Assembly (NCBI RefSeq): GCF_024398015.1
Contig: NZ_CP073747.1
Coordinates: forward strand, 3,097,001 to 3,161,000
Direction: 5' to 3'
Source: Kordiimonas sp. SCSIO 12610
GTDB lineage: Bacteria > Pseudomonadota > Alphaproteobacteria > Sphingomonadales > Kordiimonadaceae
Length of the DNA: 64,000 bases
The notes under the pieces: generated by a model
Database searches by the model: none
What the model saw: the letters and a program-made list of their open reading frames with translations, nothing else
What the model was told of the DNA's origin: nothing
Shown here: positions 57,012 to 64,000 of the stretch, one piece after another
Layout of the letters: every line of letters begins with the position of its first letter
How positions within the stretch are numbered: position 1 is the stretch's first letter
Translations under genes and position numbers: made by a program

Positions 57012-59015
57012 TTACAGCTTCTGTTTAACAGCATCAATCAGCGCATCAGCTGTTATACCGAAATGTTTGTACAGAGCATCCGCAGGCGCCGACGCGCCAA
57101 ATGTATCAATACCGATATTAACGCCGTCAATACCTGTGTAACGCTCCCAGCCGTACGTAGTAAGCGCCTCAATAGAAGCCTTCAATGCATCAGAGGGTAG
57201 CACGCTTGCTTTATAGCTGCTGTCTTGCTGGTCAAATAACTCGGTAGACGGCATAGAAACAACACGTGTCGGCGTGCCTTCTGCTTCGAGACGTTCCCGC
57301 GCTTCGGCAGCAATTTCAACTTCTGAGCCGGTTGCGATCAAAACAACAGCAGGATTACCATTTGACGCCTCGTGCAAGATATAACCGCCTTTGGCACAAA
57401 GATTTTCCTCTGTATGATCAAGGCGCTGCTGCTTAAGCCCTTGACGCGTTAGTGACAACACTGACGGTGTTTCCTTGGCTTCAAGCGCTAGCGCCCAGCA
57501 TTCTGCTGTTTCAACAGCGTCACAAGGGCGAAACACATTGAGGTTCGGCATAGCGCGCAAACTTGCAACATGCTCAACAGGTTGGTGCGTTGGTCCGTCT
57601 TCGCCGAGGCCGATACTATCATGTGTCATCACATAAATAGAACGTTGCTTCATCAACGCCGCCAAACGGATAGCTGGACGCGCGTAATCAGTGAAAACAA
57701 GGAAAGTACCGCCGTATGGAATATGGCTGCCATAAAGCGCCAAACCATTCATCGCTGCTGCCATCTCAAATTCGCGGATACCATAATATATATAGCGCCC
57801 CGTGAAGTCGTCAGCCGATATACCTTCTGTCTGGCTTGTTTTCGTAAGGTTGGAACCGGTTAAGTCAGCAGAACCACCAATTGTTTCTGGAACAACACCG
57901 TTGATAACCTCTAGTGCCATCTGGCTGGCTTTACGTGTCGCCACCTTAACGGGTTCTGCAACCAATTGCGCTTTATAATCATTAATTGATGTAGCGAAAG
58001 AGGATGGCAGCTCTTTGTTTTGACGGCGTTCAAAATCAGCACGTACAAACTCATCAAGCTTTGCAAACTCAGCTTGCCAGTCACTCACAAGCGCTGCCCC
58101 TTTAGCACCGACAGCGCGCCATTCATTCAGAACATTTTCGGGAATTTCAAATGCGGCATGCGGCCAATTCAGAAACTCACGCGCGTTAGCAATTTCATCA
58201 TCACCCAGTGGTGCACCGTGCGTAGCAGCCGTGCCTTGTTTATTCGGAGAGCCGTAACCAATTGTCGTACGGCAGGCGATCATAGATGGCAGGTCACTGC
58301 GCTGCGCTTCTGCAATCGCTGCTTCAATCGCTTCTGGATCATGACCGTCCACCGCCTGAACATGCCATCCGGCTGCTTCAAAGCGCATACCCATGTCTTC
58401 ACTTGACGAAAGATCAATACTGCCATCAATCGAAATCGAATTGTCATCCCAAAGCACAATCATTTTGGAGAGCTTAAGATGGCCCGCAAGCGAGATTGCT
58501 TCCTGGCTTACGCCTTCCATCAGGCAACCATCGCCCGCTAACACATATGTATAATGGTCTGTAATTGTGTCGCCGTATTCTGCATTCGAAAGGCGTTCAG
58601 CTATTGCCATCCCAACCGATGTTGCCAGCCCCTGCCCCAAGGGGCCTGTTGTCGTTTCCACACCCGGACATTCACCAAATTCAGGATGGCCCGCAGTCGG
58701 GCTGTGAAGTTGGCGGAAATTTTTGATATCTTCAATCGTAGGATGCTCATATCCTGTCAGATATAAAAGTGAGTAAATCAGCATGGAGCCATGCCCTGCT
58801 GACAGAATGAACCGATCCCTGTTTGCCCATGTTGGGTTCTTCGGATCAAACTTCATAAAGTTTCTAAACAGAACCGTTGCTACATCTGCCATTCCCATAG
58901 GCATACCAGGGTGTCCAGAGTTTGCTTTCTGGATTGCATCCATGGAAAGTGCTCGGATTGCATTTGCCATGTCATTGTGAAGGTCATTTTCTTGAGAAAA
59001 GTCGATATCGCTCAT
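57012..59015 (-). CDS. tkt: Transketolase
   Basis: A 667-residue thiamine-diphosphate enzyme of the pentose phosphate pathway. N-terminal GHPGMPMGMADVATVLF, the TPP-binding GDGCLMEGVSQEAISLAGHLKLSKMIVLWDDNSISIDG, the pyrimidine-domain EFEMAAAMNGLALYGSHIPYGGTFLVFTDYARPAIRLAALM and the GPTHQPVEHVASLRAMPN segment identify it. Full length. First gene of the tkt-gap-pgk run. Confidence 0.97.
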   Translation of the reverse strand: MSDIDFSQENDLHNDMANAIRALSMDAIQKANSGHPGMPMGMADVATVLFRNFMKFDPKNPTWANRDRFILSAGHGSMLIYSLLYLTGYEHPTIEDIKNFRQLHSPTAGHPEFGECPGVETTTGPLGQGLATSVGMAIAERLSNAEYGDTITDHYTYVLAGDGCLMEGVSQEAISLAGHLKLSKMIVLWDDNSISIDGSIDLSSSEDMGMRFEAAGWHVQAVDGHDPEAIEAAIAEAQRSDLPSMIACRTTIGYGSPNKQGTAATHGAPLGDDEIANAREFLNWPHAAFEIPENVLNEWRAVGAKGAALVSDWQAEFAKLDEFVRADFERRQNKELPSSFATSINDYKAQLVAEPVKVATRKASQMALEVINGVVPETIGGSADLTGSNLTKTSQTEGISADDFTGRYIYYGIREFEMAAAMNGLALYGSHIPYGGTFLVFTDYARPAIRLAALMKQRSIYVMTHDSIGLGEDGPTHQPVEHVASLRAMPNLNVFRPCDAVETAECWALALEAKETPSVLSLTRQGLKQQRLDHTEENLCAKGGYILHEASNGNPAVVLIATGSEVEIAAEARERLEAEGTPTRVVSMPSTELFDQQDSSYKASVLPSDALKASIEALTTYGWERYTGIDGVNIGIDTFGASAPADALYKHFGITADALIDAVKQKL

Positions 59016-59334
59016 GTGCTCATCTAGCCTTTAATTGCTTGAAGCTAAAAACAAGGTTGGCTGGGCCACATTGCGCGACCTAAGCCCCGAATTTGCGCCA
59101 AAATGGCGAGGATGCAGCACATAGTCAAGAACAGAACTCAATTAAGTCAGTCATTAATGGTTCTTCCTGATCCTATTTTATCTTTTCCGTGATTGACCAA
59201 GCCCCTAAATCAAGCGTAGTCTTTGGCAGAAAGCAGCCAGATTATATGCAATCCGCTTGAATAAAGGACGACCTTATTCAAGGAATACGCAATATTTTTT
59301 CTGGCCATAATTTCGGCGGATAAAGGATAAATCA
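59016..59334. other. 319-bp intergenic region between tkt and the zapA block
   Basis: Divergent promoter region for tkt (minus) and the coiled-coil/zapA genes (plus). A TTGACC at about 59193-59198 could be a -35 element, but no good -10 is visible. No gene, repeat or strong structure seen. AAAGGA lies just before the 59335 start. Confidence 0.35.
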
Positions 59335-59820
59335 ATGCAATCTGATGCATCAAACAACAATTTAGAAGCAGCACGAACGCGACTCGAAGCATCTCTATCA
59401 CGCCTAAGTCATGGTGTTGCTAATTCTCGTGAAGCTTTATCAACAGCCCAAAATATGGTGACTGAGAAAAACGCGCTTGCTGAAAAAGTAGCTGCCTTAG
59501 AGAGCGAAAATCTTAAACTGCATGACCAAATTGCTATCCTGTCGAACGAAAAACACAAAAATAGTGATGTTGATGAACTTAGGTCTGAAAAGGACGCGAT
59601 CGAAAAGAATTATCAACGCCTGAAATCACAATTCGCAGACTTACAGGACGAGTTAGATGCAACGGAGAACAGCAATATGGAGGCTGCATTTGCTGCAATA
59701 AAAGCGGAAAATGACATCCTAAAACAGGAGAATGCCATCCTAAAGGCTGAACGTGATACAGTGAAAGTACGCCTAGAAGGTGCGATATCCCATGTAGAAA
59801 CGATGGTTGAAGGAGCATAA
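59335..59820 (+). CDS. Coiled-coil protein upstream of zapA (DUF4164-like)
   Basis: A 161-residue, almost wholly helical protein with long heptad-like runs (AEKVAALESENLKLHDQIAILSNEK, EKNYQRLKSQFADLQDELDATENSN, ENDILKQENAILKAERDTVKVRL). No signal peptide or membrane segment. Small coiled-coil genes of the DUF4164 type often sit directly before zapA in alphaproteobacteria, suggesting a role alongside ZapA in division, but this is by position. AAAGGA precedes the ATG; zapA starts 2 bp after the stop. Confidence 0.75.
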   Translation: MQSDASNNNLEAARTRLEASLSRLSHGVANSREALSTAQNMVTEKNALAEKVAALESENLKLHDQIAILSNEKHKNSDVDELRSEKDAIEKNYQRLKSQFADLQDELDATENSNMEAAFAAIKAENDILKQENAILKAERDTVKVRLEGAISHVETMVEGA

Positions 59821-59821
59821 A

Positions 59822-60139
59822 ATGGCGCAAATCTCTATCAATGTTAACGGAAAATCACACCTATTGGCATGTGCAGACGGTGAAGAAGAACAATTGAAGC
59901 AACTTGCTGAGTATGTAAATTCCAAAACGGTCGAACTTACTGAAAAGCTTGGGCATGTCAGCGAAAGCAAATTACTGTTGATGGCAAGTCTTTTGATTGC
60001 AGATGAATTAAATGAAGCATTAGAAGGCAAAGGACAACAGGGAATTATTGGCGGAATCTCTGAAGATGATCTCGCTGGAATACTTACAGAAGTCGCAGTT
60101 GAAGTAGAAGGTATTGCAGATCAGCTCGCAAAGTCCTAA
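59822..60139 (+). CDS. zapA: Cell-division protein ZapA
   Basis: A 105-residue protein that bundles FtsZ filaments. The N-terminal MAQISINVNGKSHLLACADGEEEQLKQLAEYVNSKTVELTEKLGHVSESKLLLMASLLIADELNEAL matches the ZapA head and helix; the rest is a coiled coil. GGAG precedes ATG 59822. The gene is followed directly by 6S RNA and fthC, a conserved cluster. Confidence 0.92.
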   Translation: MAQISINVNGKSHLLACADGEEEQLKQLAEYVNSKTVELTEKLGHVSESKLLLMASLLIADELNEALEGKGQQGIIGGISEDDLAGILTEVAVEVEGIADQLAKS

Positions 60140-60145
60140 GTAAGG

Positions 60146-60312
60146 GGCGCGGGCACTGCGCTGTGCGTCTGATACGAAGTAACCCCTGGGGCTATAACTA
60201 CCTCTAGGGAGCTGTCCCTGGCCGAGATCGTGGTCTCTTTCATACGGCGCCCACCTGACTTGTCAGGTTCCAGAGGGTACAAACGTCAATACGGCAGAAG
60301 TGGTCCCGCACC
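60146..60312 (+). ncRNA. ssrS: 6S RNA
   Basis: This 167-nt gap between zapA and fthC is where 6S RNA lies in alphaproteobacteria. Its ends pair: GGCGCGGGCAC near 60146-60156 with GTGGTCCCGCACC at 60300-60312. An inner stem is formed by ACCTCTAGG near 60200 with CCAGAGGGT near 60270-60280. These leave an open central region, the expected RNA polymerase-binding bubble. 6S RNA imitates an open promoter and sequesters housekeeping holoenzyme. Exact ends are approximate. Confidence 0.8.
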
Positions 60313-60359
60313 TTCACCCTTCTGGCTTATGCAGCAAGAATAAAACACGGGTTATTCAC

Positions 60360-60935
60360 TTGAACACCATATCCGAATCCAAAACGGCCCTCAGAAAAAA
60401 AGCTAAGCATATGCGTAGCGCCATGCATAAAATGTATAACATGGAAGCTGCGGAAAAAGCGGCGAAGCATGCTAAATCTCTTTTGAAAGACATACCTACT
60501 CAGGCATGTATTGGGCTGTATTCCTCTGTAGGCGATGAGCTTAACCCTTGTTTTCTAGCCCATGACCTTGAACAAAAAGGGTATCGCCTGGCGCTACCTG
60601 TTGTTACAGGAAAAAATACACCACTCGAGTTTAAGCGCTGGGGGCAAGGCGATCCACTAAGTGCTGGCCCATACGGCATAGAAGAGCCCGAAACAAACGC
60701 TCCAATTGTCATTCCTGACGTTCTGATTGTGCCCCTTTTGGCTTATGACGAGAATTGTTACCGGCTTGGATGGGGAGGCGGATATTATGATCGCACAATT
60801 GCAAAATATAGTGCTATAAAAGCTTTTGGCTTTGCCTATGCAGCGCAAATCGTTGATGACTTACCAACTGAGCCTCACGATTTACCTCTGCACGGGGTAA
60901 TCACAGAAACCGGGGTTATCTTACCCAAAAAGTAA
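60360..60935 (+). CDS. fthC: 5-formyltetrahydrofolate cyclo-ligase
   Basis: A 191-residue enzyme converting 5-formyl-THF to methenyl-THF with ATP. The N-terminal helix SKTALRKKAKHMRSAM and the C-terminal signature VPLLAYDENCYRLGWGGGYYDRTIAKY are diagnostic. I place the start at TTG 60360, which best fits family length; frames running upstream into the 6S RNA are not credible. The next in-frame ATG, about 50 bases downstream, would remove the first helix. Confidence 0.92.
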   Translation: MNTISESKTALRKKAKHMRSAMHKMYNMEAAEKAAKHAKSLLKDIPTQACIGLYSSVGDELNPCFLAHDLEQKGYRLALPVVTGKNTPLEFKRWGQGDPLSAGPYGIEEPETNAPIVIPDVLIVPLLAYDENCYRLGWGGGYYDRTIAKYSAIKAFGFAYAAQIVDDLPTEPHDLPLHGVITETGVILPKK

Positions 60936-60990
60936 GCAAACAATTTCTATACTGCAATTGTTACAATTAAAAAGCTGGAAGTAAGTCTTT

Positions 60991-61803
60991 ATGCGTATTT
61001 TGTTTTTGGGTGATTTAATGGGACGCAGTGGCCGTTCAGCCGTTATTGATGCACTACCAGAATTACGAAAATCACTTAAGTTAGACTTTGTAATTGTAAA
61101 CGGCGAAAACTCAGCTTCCGGTTTCGGAATCACCAGCAAAATCGCTAATCAAGTTCTCGAGGCGGGCGCAGATGTGATTTCAGGCGGCAACCATTCGTTT
61201 GACCAACGTGAAATTATGTCCCACATGAATGCTGGAACAATTTTACGCCCTCTCAATTATCCGGAAGGAACACCAGGAAAAGGCTTTGGTCTTTACGATG
61301 CCCCGCGCGGCAAAAAAATCCTCGTAGTTAATGCAATGGCACGGGTTTTCATGAACCCGCTAGATTGTCCCTTTCGCGCAATTGACACAGTCTTAAAGCA
61401 ATATCGTTTAGGCAACTCATTGGCGGCTATTGTTGTAGATTTTCACGGCGAAGCTACATCGGAAAAAATGGCCATGGGGCACTATCTGGATGGCAGAGTT
61501 AGCTTAGTTGTCGGAACCCACAGTCATGTACCAACGGCAGATTGCCAGATCTTACCGGCTGGCACAGGATATCAAACCGATGCCGGCATGTGCGGTGATT
61601 ATAACAGCGTAATAGGTATGAAAAAGGAAGAGCCCATCAGTCGTTTCCTTACCAAGATGAACAAAGAACGCTATTCACCTGCTGACGGCGAAGCAACAAT
61701 ATGCGGAACATTCATTGAAACAGACGACCAATCAGGGCTTACAAAACGTATTGAGCCACTCCGTATAGGTCCGCGTTTGATGGAACATATCCCCCAAGTT
61801 TAA
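60991..61803 (+). CDS. YmdB-family metallophosphoesterase
   Basis: A 270-residue calcineurin-like phosphoesterase of the TIGR00282/YmdB family, which has cyclic-nucleotide phosphodiesterase activity in Bacillus. Metal-site segments: ILFLGDLMGRSGRSAV, FVIVNGENSASGFG, VISGGNHSFDQ, ILVVNAMARVFM, DFHGEATSEK and VVGTHSHVPTADCQIL. Starts 55 bp after fthC. Its stop lies 3 bp from the stop of the convergent response-regulator gene. Confidence 0.93.
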   Translation: MRILFLGDLMGRSGRSAVIDALPELRKSLKLDFVIVNGENSASGFGITSKIANQVLEAGADVISGGNHSFDQREIMSHMNAGTILRPLNYPEGTPGKGFGLYDAPRGKKILVVNAMARVFMNPLDCPFRAIDTVLKQYRLGNSLAAIVVDFHGEATSEKMAMGHYLDGRVSLVVGTHSHVPTADCQILPAGTGYQTDAGMCGDYNSVIGMKKEEPISRFLTKMNKERYSPADGEATICGTFIETDDQSGLTKRIEPLRIGPRLMEHIPQV

Positions 61804-61806
61804 CCG

Positions 61807-62625
61807 TTATAAGAACCGCCCAACAACGCTTTTATAGGAGCGACTGACCTTTAGCTCGGTTCCACCATCCAGTGTAAGGAAACATTCGCCGTTCGAATGA
61901 GGGCGAACCTCTTTGACTTTATCTAAATTCACGATTGTCGATCTGTGAATACGTTGGAAAATCTTGGGATCTAATCGTTTTTCCATAACTTTCATCGTTT
62001 CACGCAGGATATGTGTTCTTTCACCGATATGGATACACATATAATCACCAGCGGCATCAATATAATCAACATCCGCTATGTCAACGATTGTTATATGGCC
62101 TCTGTCTTTAATCCGTAATTGCGGATCGTAACGATCATCCTGTAATGGCTCATTCGGTGCCTCTAGTAAAGCAGACAGTGCCTCTTTCGGCGGATTTTCC
62201 ATTCCTTCCAAAAGTTTTACAAGACGTGAATTTTGCTCTATCGCAGCACGTTGTGATACATGTTCACGTACCCTGTGCACTGCTTCCTGAAGGCGTTCTT
62301 CCTCGACGGGTTTTAACAAATAATCCAATGCATGGGCCTCAAAAGCCTCTAATGCATATTGATCAAAGGCCGTCACAAACACGACCAATGGGATCATACT
62401 TTCACCAACCAAAGCATTCAAAACAGAAAAACCATCAAACCCTGGCATCTGAATATCCAAAAACACCAAATCAGGCCGCTGCTCTTTGATCACTTTCACA
62501 GCTTCGCGGCCATTGGCGCAGCTACCAATAATCTCAATATCTTCATATTTCTCAAGCCGTATAGCCAACCCTCTGACAGCAAGAGGTTCATCATCAACAA
62601 GAAGGGTACGGATTTTTTTCATCAT
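61807..62625 (-). CDS. LytTR response regulator
   Basis: A 272-residue two-component regulator. N-terminal receiver with phosphoacceptor Asp57 in DLVFLDIQMPGFDGF and conserved Lys in DYLLKPVEE. The C-terminal LytTR DNA-binding domain contains YIDAAGDYMCIHIGERTHILRETMKVMEKRLDPKIFQRIHRSTIVNLDKVKEV. AGGAAAAG precedes the ATGs. Encoded 26 bp after its partner kinase. Confidence 0.94.
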   Translation of the reverse strand: MMKKIRTLLVDDEPLAVRGLAIRLEKYEDIEIIGSCANGREAVKVIKEQRPDLVFLDIQMPGFDGFSVLNALVGESMIPLVVFVTAFDQYALEAFEAHALDYLLKPVEEERLQEAVHRVREHVSQRAAIEQNSRLVKLLEGMENPPKEALSALLEAPNEPLQDDRYDPQLRIKDRGHITIVDIADVDYIDAAGDYMCIHIGERTHILRETMKVMEKRLDPKIFQRIHRSTIVNLDKVKEVRPHSNGECFLTLDGGTELKVSRSYKSVVGRFL

Positions 62626-62651
62626 CTTTTCCTAGCGACAAACTTTAAGGG

Positions 62652-63803
62652 CTATAAACTATTTCGACTACTGTGTTCCAAAGGAATGGCAATCGTAATC
62701 CCCAAACCTGAGGGCTCTAGATTTTTAAGTGTTAATTCATGGGTTTCGCCGTAAATCTGTGTCAACCGGTCTTTGGTATTAACAATTCCAACACCTGAAC
62801 CAGATTGGCTTACTATATTATTCACATCAGGTATGCCGGGCCCCGTATCCTCAAGCATTAACATAAGCCTTCGGCCCATTACATGTGCACATATCCTGAT
62901 TGTACCGCCGTCTATTTCTGGAGCAATGGCATATTTAATCGCATTCTCGACCAAGGGCTGTAGTATCAAGCTCGGCACAAGCGCCGATTTCGCTTTATCA
63001 TCAATATCTAAGACAATTTTAAGCCGTTCGCCAAACCTGACTGCCTCTATGTCCAGGTAAAGGCTAGTAGCTTGTAGTTCCTGCTCCAGGCTGGTTCGCT
63101 GTGTAGGTTGATTGACAAGCGTATACCGCAAAAAACTGGATAATTTCGTCAGCATCTTATTCGCGTCATCGCCAGCTTTTTCAAGAACGAGCGTTGAAAT
63201 TGCATTGAGTGTATTGAATAGAAAATGAGGATTCAACTGATAACGCAGCATTTTAAGCTGAGCCTGATGCGCCATCGCCGTTGCCTTTAAGGCACGTTCT
63301 TGTTGCTCAAGAAAACCTGTATAGTAATGATACCCAAAATAAATCGACGACCATGCAAACAAGACTGTTGATTGAAACATTGCGTTATTGAATTGCGCAA
63401 ACCCAGTTGCAAACCCAAAATCCGGAATCAAATAAGGCGCTATAAATGCTTCAATCGAAGACAATAAAAGCCCCAAAAGAGCACAGGATAAAATAGCAAT
63501 AACAAACGTTATGACAACGCTACTATCTCTAACTCTTCTGTAAACTATGCGTAGAATACAGGTTAAGAGTATTCCAATAATGGCAACAGGTAACACAATA
63601 GGAAAGTTGAAACCAAACTCATCAAAGCTACTGATAGCGGTTAAACTATGGAATACTCGAACGAGAATATATCCCAACCATCCTGAACACTGGAACAGCC
63701 AAAAAGCCTTGTTTCGATCAGCGAAAATCGTATCTAGCAAAGATATTCCTCCAGCTCTTACCTGAGCTTGTTCTCTGTCTGTATGAGGGGAGCTAATACT
63801 CAT
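62652..63803 (-). CDS. LytS/YehU-type membrane histidine kinase
   Basis: A 383-residue kinase with four or five N-terminal transmembrane helices (residues about 40-165), then the His_kinase domain with LRYQLNPHFLFNTLNAISTLVLE (His193 from ATG 63803), RYTLVNQPTQRTSLEQELQATSLYLDIEAVRFGERLKI, a PSLILQPLVENAIKYA N-box and VGIVNTKDRLTQIYG. I use ATG 63803 with GAGAG 7 bases upstream. Forms a two-component pair with the LytTR regulator. Signal unknown. Confidence 0.93.
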   Translation of the reverse strand: MSISSPHTDREQAQVRAGGISLLDTIFADRNKAFWLFQCSGWLGYILVRVFHSLTAISSFDEFGFNFPIVLPVAIIGILLTCILRIVYRRVRDSSVVITFVIAILSCALLGLLLSSIEAFIAPYLIPDFGFATGFAQFNNAMFQSTVLFAWSSIYFGYHYYTGFLEQQERALKATAMAHQAQLKMLRYQLNPHFLFNTLNAISTLVLEKAGDDANKMLTKLSSFLRYTLVNQPTQRTSLEQELQATSLYLDIEAVRFGERLKIVLDIDDKAKSALVPSLILQPLVENAIKYAIAPEIDGGTIRICAHVMGRRLMLMLEDTGPGIPDVNNIVSQSGSGVGIVNTKDRLTQIYGETHELTLKNLEPSGLGITIAIPLEHSSRNSL

Positions 63804-63831
63804 TCCCAAACTCTCTGCTACATATTATGAG

Positions 63832-63870
63832 GCCACATGGCGCTGTCGCCAAGTGGCTTTTTATTATTTT
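63832..63870 (+). terminator. Hairpin with plus-strand T-run upstream of the LytS gene
   Basis: GCCAC (63832-63836) / GTGGC (63853-63857) and TGGCG (63838-63842) / CGCCA (63847-63851) with one mismatch form a stem, followed by TTTTTATTATTTT on the plus strand. Both neighbouring genes are on the minus strand, so its orientation is puzzling. Confidence 0.5.
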
Positions 63871-63894
63871 CGACTAAAGGAGCCGTATTTTCCT

Positions 63895-64000
63895 TTATCT
63901 GCCAAGAACTGTTGCTTGAACTGGTTCTTTAATCGTTAGCGACTGACCGGGGCGTAAGCGCTCTCCGCCGCGGATAATTACAACATCACCATTTTCGATA
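63895..64000 (-). CDS. C-terminal end of a probable RND efflux adaptor (HlyD/MFP family), partial
   Basis: Only 34 codons before the TAA at 63895-63897 are visible, beginning IENGDVVIIRGGERLRPGQS and ending VQATVLGR. This pattern, a GD-V-I-RGGERLRPGQ strand followed by a short tail, is typical of the membrane-proximal end of periplasmic efflux adaptor subunits. The rest lies beyond the window, so the family call is tentative. Confidence 0.5.
   Translation of the reverse strand, partial: IENGDVVIIRGGERLRPGQSLTIKEPVQATVLGR

Noticed and set aside
60300-60359. Upstream extension of fthC
   Set aside because: It would be encoded by the 3' strand of the 6S RNA and has no ribosome site.

Overview
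This window is chromosomal DNA from an alphaproteobacterium of moderate GC content. The gene orders support this: gatB/YqeY-dnaG-rpoD divergent from carA, greA next to an Lrp/AsnC regulator, trxB followed by LysR, rplY-pth-ychF, a coiled-coil gene-zapA-6S RNA-fthC block, lgt-midA-(insert)-pgeF, tkt-gap-pgk-(insert)-fba-thiE, and ubiquinone-related genes (a Coq4-family protein, UbiK). Low-GC Kordiimonadales or Emcibacter-like lineages would fit, but that placement is inference. I found no phage, insertion sequence, CRISPR array, rRNA or tRNA gene.

Layout. 1-9.3 kb: 5' part of uvrB (minus strand), a class I aminotransferase with an EamA transporter immediately downstream, dps, feoAB iron uptake, a secreted M19 dipeptidase and a spinster-like MFS transporter. 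9.3-21.2 kb: a two-lobed aspartyl protease, rpoD, dnaG and a YqeY protein on the minus strand; carA, an outer-membrane barrel protein, carB and greA on the plus strand. 21.2-34.2 kb: an accessory-looking stretch with an Lrp regulator, a DUF2336/PAS protein, a membrane AraC regulator with a sterol-desaturase-like hydroxylase, a 2-Cys peroxiredoxin, a TetR/Coq4 divergent pair with two operator copies, a GST, a secreted beta-propeller, trxB, a LysR regulator and small secreted or membrane proteins. 34.2-44.6 kb: a HEAT-cyclophilin fusion, a gene-free 450-bp gap that looks like an sRNA locus, proC, a YbjN protein, ubiK, lgt, a MidA methyltransferase, an Old Yellow Enzyme, pgeF and prs. 44.9-59.0 kb: rplY-pth-ychF; then on the minus strand tkt, gap, pgk, fba, thiE, efp and suhB, interrupted between pgk and fba by a plus-strand pair encoding a substrate-binding-like lipoprotein and a hybrid histidine kinase. 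59.3-64 kb: a coiled-coil protein, zapA, 6S RNA, fthC, a YmdB phosphoesterase, a LytS/LytTR two-component pair and the 3' end of a probable efflux adaptor gene.

Most genes are core metabolism and information processing. The observations most worth a second look are: (1) a probable structured small RNA at about 36.26-36.41 kb, with a C-rich loop that can pair with Shine-Dalgarno sequences and reads as a G-quadruplex motif on the other strand; (2) the lipoprotein/hybrid-kinase sensory pair inserted into the central-carbon gene block; (3) two near-identical 22-bp palindromes around a good promoter between tetR and coq4; (4) an EamA transporter gene with no canonical start codon for its first helix; (5) a 30-codon leader ORF that ends in an ATGA overlap with carA. 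All calls are by reading the sequence; no database search was run.
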